From positions 1-17,270 of the forward strand of contig SKVA01000068.1 of assembly GCA_007129695.1 (NCBI GenBank): a DNA stretch of 17,270 bases, written 5' to 3'. The position numbers and the translations under genes were made by a program. The stretch comes from Spirochaetaceae bacterium. GTDB lineage: Bacteria; Spirochaetota; Spirochaetia; DSM-27196; SLST01. Positions within the stretch are counted from its first letter, which is position 1. The number at the start of each line of letters is the position of its first letter. Shown piece by piece: positions 13,811-17,270 of the stretch. Under the pieces are notes generated by a model. The model saw nothing but the letters and a program-made list of their open reading frames with translations. It was not told the DNA's origin and did no database searches.

Positions 13811-14773
13811 GTGATAACCGCGTCGGGCATCCTGCAGACCGGTTGGACCGACCCGTGGATCAACGCGCTACTCGACCGGACCAAAGGAGCGAACGCACCG
13901 GTCGGCGTCCATTTCGATCAGAACGAGGAACTCTTCCTCAGGCTCCCCCGTCCGGTCGAAGTGCCACCGTTTCCGGTGCACCATTCGGTCGACGAGCGCG
14001 AACCGTCGTCGCACCTTCGCGACGCGACGCGGACGGTGATCGACCAGATCTGCAGGCTTCTTCCCGACGCGCTCGGCGGGTTCAGGTACGCATTCGATCC
14101 GACGAGGGCGTTTGCACCGGCACTCTACCGATTCTACAATCTCGGCGGTTCGCGCTACCTGCATCTGATCCGCGTCGATCTGAGCTATCGTCCCACGCGG
14201 AGCCGACTGATCGAACGCCGATCGAATACGTGGTCGCCGCGCCACGAAACACAGCATCTGTTCATGGAGTCGGACATCGTTCCGCTCATCGGTGATTCGA
14301 CGAGCGATTCCGCAGAGCAGCGGGTGGTCGTCGAGCAGTCGATCAGCGAGACCTGGATCGGCGAGACCGGCCGCGGCTACCTGCGCCAGGGGGTGTGGCT
14401 CGACCGCGATCTGACGCGTTTCCTGACGAAGGCGTTCGTCCCACCCGAATGCCGGCTGTACCCCTATTTCCCGTTCTCCTGCAAGTTTCGCGCGTTTACG
14501 CACGCGACCGTCGCGCTCACCGGCGACGAACGCAGCCGATCGGTTGCCACGATCGACCGGGCCCGGGCGATCGTGCGCCCCCGCATCCGCGAGATCGAGG
14601 ACTCGTTGCGTCGCGTGGCGCACGACGGATTCACCGAACAACTGCCCACATTCGATAGCTTGCGGGTCGAGGTTGCCAGACGATGGCCCGATCGATGGAA
14701 TGGCTGGACGATGAGGCGATACCTGAACAAGGAGGAGCAGCGTGAGTTTGAGCTCACCCCGGGAAGATTCTGA
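13811..14773 (+). CDS. Conserved-looking protein of unknown function
   Basis: I do not recognise this 320-residue protein. It has no signal peptide or transmembrane segment and is rich in Arg, Asp and aromatic residues. Distinctive stretches are GWTDPWINALLDRTKGANAP near the N-terminus, a Phe/Tyr-rich block ALGGFRYAFDPTRAFAPALY, RHETQHLFMESDIVPLIGDS in the middle, and a C-terminal Arg-rich helical region ending in WNGWTMRRYLNKEEQREFEL. The GTG at 13811 is the only plausible early start. It has a weak ribosome binding site and lies 24 bases after the pseudokinase stop, in the same frame. Its 3' end overlaps murD by 32 bases and contains the murD ribosome binding site, so the two are probably co-translated. 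That suggests, but does not show, a link to the cell envelope. The reading frame is a better candidate than the reverse-strand ORFs because it keeps the operon spacing intact. Confidence 0.72.
   Translation: MITASGILQTGWTDPWINALLDRTKGANAPVGVHFDQNEELFLRLPRPVEVPPFPVHHSVDEREPSSHLRDATRTVIDQICRLLPDALGGFRYAFDPTRAFAPALYRFYNLGGSRYLHLIRVDLSYRPTRSRLIERRSNTWSPRHETQHLFMESDIVPLIGDSTSDSAEQRVVVEQSISETWIGETGRGYLRQGVWLDRDLTRFLTKAFVPPECRLYPYFPFSCKFRAFTHATVALTGDERSRSVATIDRARAIVRPRIREIEDSLRRVAHDGFTEQLPTFDSLRVEVARRWPDRWNGWTMRRYLNKEEQREFELTPGRF
14729..14735 (+). promoter_or_regulatory. Ribosome binding site that sets the murD start
   Basis: AAGGAGG ends six bases before the GTG at 14742. It lies inside the upstream orphan gene and makes the 32-base gene overlap credible. 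Confidence 0.8.
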
Positions 14774-16088
14774 TCTTGCCGGCAGACAAGTCGTTGTACT
14801 CGGGCTCGGGGCCCACGGCGGTGGAGTCGCAACGGCAAGGTACTGCGTTGAACACGGCGCCCACGTGTGCGTGACCGACCTGAGATCGGAGGTCGACCTT
14901 GACGCATCGCTTCGCGCGCTCGCGGGGCTCGATATACGCTACCTCCTCGGCCGTCACGACATCGACGACATCAGCAACGCGGACATCGTCGTGAAGAACC
15001 CGGCCGTTCGACGGGCGGCACCGGTGCTCTCGCACGCGCGCAGGATCGAGACTGATATCTCGCTCTTCCTCAAGCGCCATCGTGGGCCGGTCATCGCGGT
15101 AACCGGCACGAAGGGCAAGTCGACGACCGCGTCGGCTATTCACCATGCGCTCACAGGCACGTGGCCCGACGCGAGACTCGGGGGCAACATCACCGTCTCC
15201 CCGCTGTCATTCGCCGATGAGGTATCACCCGAAGCCCCGGTCGTACTCGAGCTGTCGTCGTTCCAGTTGGGCGATCTATGGATGACTCCACGACCGGCCC
15301 ACGGATACCCGTTTTCGGTTTCGGTCATCACAAATCTCCTTCCCGATCATCAGGACTACTACGACTCGATGGACACGTACGCCGCGGACAAAGCACTGAT
15401 CTTCGCCGATCAGCGGCCGACCGACTGGGTCGTTATCGCGGGCGACGACGAGTACTGCACCGGCTACACCCCGCGATTTGCCGATCGGACGATCCGACTC
15501 CCTCACCCCTCCTACGATCCGGCCGCGTTCGTCGGCCTGTGCACCGAGCGTGCGGCGCACGCGCGTCGCAATCTCTACACGGCCGGCGTCGTCGCGAGTC
15601 TGCTCGGAGTGCCCGCGGACGAGATCGGCGCGCGACTCGCCGACTTCCCCGGTGTGCCGCACAGGCTCGAGCGCGTCGCGTTCCACAACGGTATCAGTTT
15701 CATCAACGACTCCGCCGCGACGATCCAGGAGGCCACGCTCGCCGCGCTCGATGGCTTCGATGGACCCGTGCACCTGATCGCCGGTGGCAGCGACAAAGGA
15801 CTGCCGGTGGATCGATTCGTCGATATCGCAGCCCGAGTCGCTTCACTCCATCTGCTTGAAGGCAGCGCCACCGAACGAATCGTCGCAGTTCTTGGAGGCG
15901 GCTCGCGGCGAATGACCGGCCCTCACCCCAGCCTCCGTGCCGCCCTCCGCGCGGCGACGTCGGCCGCCCGACCCGGCGACACCGTACTGCTGTCGCCCGG
16001 GTGCGCGTCATTCGGGATGTTCCGAAACGAGTTCGACCGGGGCGACCAATTCCGGGCACTAGTGTACGATAGTCAGGGAGGAGGCTGA
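14742..16088 (+). CDS. murD: UDP-N-acetylmuramoyl-L-alanine--D-glutamate ligase
   Basis: MurD adds D-glutamate to UDP-MurNAc-L-Ala in the cytoplasm, the second amino acid step of peptidoglycan precursor synthesis. The 448-residue product has the normal length. The Rossmann-like N-terminal domain starts VVVLGLGAHGGGVA (17-30). The ATP loop is TGTKGKSTT (121-129), followed by GGNITVSPL (147-155), ELSSFQL (170-176) and NLLPDHQDYY (198-207), with K217 as the likely carbamylated lysine. The C-terminal domain shows PHRLE (306-310), INDSAATIQEAT (321-332), GGSDKGLP (348-355) and LLSPGCASFGMFRNEFDRGD (416-435). The common NDSKATN motif lacks its lysine here. The GTG start is fixed by a strong AAGGAGG. 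It overlaps the orphan gene and ends two bases before the adenosine deaminase gene. Another Mur ligase is unlikely given the LSPGCASF and SDKG motifs. Confidence 0.92.
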   Translation: MSLSSPREDSDLAGRQVVVLGLGAHGGGVATARYCVEHGAHVCVTDLRSEVDLDASLRALAGLDIRYLLGRHDIDDISNADIVVKNPAVRRAAPVLSHARRIETDISLFLKRHRGPVIAVTGTKGKSTTASAIHHALTGTWPDARLGGNITVSPLSFADEVSPEAPVVLELSSFQLGDLWMTPRPAHGYPFSVSVITNLLPDHQDYYDSMDTYAADKALIFADQRPTDWVVIAGDDEYCTGYTPRFADRTIRLPHPSYDPAAFVGLCTERAAHARRNLYTAGVVASLLGVPADEIGARLADFPGVPHRLERVAFHNGISFINDSAATIQEATLAALDGFDGPVHLIAGGSDKGLPVDRFVDIAARVASLHLLEGSATERIVAVLGGGSRRMTGPHPSLRAALRAATSAARPGDTVLLSPGCASFGMFRNEFDRGDQFRALVYDSQGGG

Positions 16089-16090
16089 GC

Positions 16091-17270
16091 ATGAGCTACC
16101 CGACCGACTTCCTGCGCGCCGTCCCGAAGAACGACCTTCACGTCCACCTCGACGGCAGCCTGCGCGTGGAGACGCTCATCGATCTCGCTCGTAGTCAGAA
16201 CGTCGAGCTCCCATCGTACACCGCCGAAGGCCTGCGCGAGACAGTGTTCAAGCCGATCTATCGTGACCTGGACGAATACCTCACCGGCTTCGCGTACACG
16301 TGCAAGGTGATGCAGGATGAAGAGAGTCTGCAACGGATCGCGTACGAGCTGGCCCAGGACAACATCGCCGAAGGAGTCCGGTACATGGAGGTGCGGTTCG
16401 CGCCGCAGCTGCACGTGTCCGATCGCCTGACGTTCGAGCAGGTCATGACGTCGGTAGACGCGGGGCTGCGTGCGGCTCGCGATGAGTTCAACAGGTCGAT
16501 CACCGACGACGAGCCCGAGTTCGAATACGGGATCATCGTCACCGCGATGCGGTTCTTCACGCCGCGGTTCAGCAGCTACTACAGCGACCTTGCGCGCGTC
16601 CACCCGTACTCGAGCGAGGACGAGCTGATCCGGATGGCTTCGTTCGAGCTAGCGAAAGCGGCGGTACGGCTGCGCACCGAAACCGATGTCCAGGTTGTCG
16701 CGTTCGACCTGGCAGGAAGCGAGTACGGCTACCCTGCAAGCGCGCACCACGATGCATACGACTTCGTGCACGCGCACTTCATGAAGAAGACCGTCCACGC
16801 CGGCGAAGCGTACGGACCGGAGTCGATCTTCCAGGCGATCACAAAACTCAACGCCGACCGGATCGGGCACGGACTGCGGCTGTTTCGCACCGACATGATC
16901 TACTCCGAAGATGTCGTCGACCGCGACGCGTACGTCCGCGACCTGGCCAACTACATCGCCGACAAGCGGATCACCGTCGAGGTCTGCCTGACGAGCAACC
17001 TCCAGACGTGTCCCGACCTCAAGACGATCCGCGACCACAGCCTGGGGCAGATGCTCGATATCAACCTGAGCGTCTGCATCTGCACCGATAACCGCCTGGT
17101 GAGCAACACGACGGTGACGCGGGAGCTCGAACTCGCGATCGAAGGCTTCGATATCGGCCCGAAACAGCTGAAGAACATCCTGATCTACGGGTTCAAACGC
17201 AGCTTCTTCTACAGGTCATATCCAGAGAAGCGGCAGTACGTCCGTCGGATCACCAACCACTACGAACGGC
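16091..17270 (+). CDS. add: Adenosine deaminase (3' end beyond the window)
   Basis: The enzyme converts adenosine to inosine for purine salvage. At least 393 codons are open to the window edge, longer than the ~330-residue E. coli Add. The metal site is intact: H17 and H19 in NDLHVHLDGSLR, H236 and the catalytic E239 in VHAGEAYGPES, H260 in RIGHGLRL and D333 in CTDNRLVSNTT. VEVCLTSNLQT (296-306) fits the family block before the last metal ligand. The Asp after D333 found in many adenosine deaminases is Asn here, as in some bacterial members. Extra length is visible around 135-180 and 265-290. The ATG at 16091 follows GGGAGGAGG with good spacing and lies two bases after the murD stop. A related deaminase with a different substrate (adenine, N6-methyl-adenosine type) is possible but less likely. 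Confidence 0.9.
   Translation, partial: MSYPTDFLRAVPKNDLHVHLDGSLRVETLIDLARSQNVELPSYTAEGLRETVFKPIYRDLDEYLTGFAYTCKVMQDEESLQRIAYELAQDNIAEGVRYMEVRFAPQLHVSDRLTFEQVMTSVDAGLRAARDEFNRSITDDEPEFEYGIIVTAMRFFTPRFSSYYSDLARVHPYSSEDELIRMASFELAKAAVRLRTETDVQVVAFDLAGSEYGYPASAHHDAYDFVHAHFMKKTVHAGEAYGPESIFQAITKLNADRIGHGLRLFRTDMIYSEDVVDRDAYVRDLANYIADKRITVEVCLTSNLQTCPDLKTIRDHSLGQMLDINLSVCICTDNRLVSNTTVTRELELAIEGFDIGPKQLKNILIYGFKRSFFYRSYPEKRQYVRRITNHYER

Noticed and set aside
13784..13811. Pseudokinase and orphan gene as one protein through the in-frame TGA at 13784-13786
   Set aside because: The two frames are in register, but there is no sign of a selenocysteine element or a split domain. A GTG start 24 bases later gives a normal two-gene reading.
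1..17270. Mobile elements, CRISPR arrays, toxin-antitoxin or phage genes
   Set aside because: No transposase or integrase motif, no spaced repeats, and no integration scar at the tRNA genes was seen. Gene content and base composition look uniform.

Overview
The window is a GC-rich, gene-dense stretch of a bacterial chromosome holding housekeeping biosynthesis genes. I see no phage genes, transposases, CRISPR arrays or other mobile elements. A spirochaete is my best guess (moderate to low confidence). It rests on the partial protein at the left edge, which resembles a small spirochaetal family (DUF5312-like, from memory), and on a pseudokinase-like membrane protein and an orphan protein next to murD. 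Nothing in the sequence proves the phylum.

Left part (1-3525): a partial minus-strand gene and a plus-strand leuA-cimA operon diverge from a ~100-base promoter region. The leuA-cimA transcript appears to begin with a 29-30 codon leader peptide rich in Leu and Ile codons. A possible antiterminator and a strong 13-bp terminator hairpin follow, just before the leuA ribosome binding site. This is the layout of a classical ribosome-mediated attenuator. Its codon content matches the operon: LeuA commits carbon to leucine, and CimA makes citramalate, the threonine-independent precursor of isoleucine.

Middle (3526-8165, minus strand): tRNA-Gln(CTG), tRNA-Glu(CTC), a terminator, then carA and carB, which encode the two subunits of glutamine-dependent carbamoyl-phosphate synthetase. 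The terminator lies between tRNA-Glu and the carA ribosome binding site, and I see no other carAB promoter. carAB may therefore be read through from the tRNA promoter.

Right part (8166-17270, plus strand): a tightly packed run of a HisD-family dehydrogenase, folC, an NFACT/RqcH-like gene, a transmembrane pseudokinase-like gene, an orphan gene, murD and adenosine deaminase (cut by the window end). The HisD-family protein lacks several residues expected for histidinol oxidation. The orphan gene overlaps murD by 32 bases.

The points most worth follow-up are the Leu/Ile attenuator with a near-leaderless leader peptide, the altered active site of the HisD-family protein, the pseudokinase/orphan/murD cluster, the tRNA-terminator-carAB arrangement, and promoters placed so that transcription would begin at the start codon.
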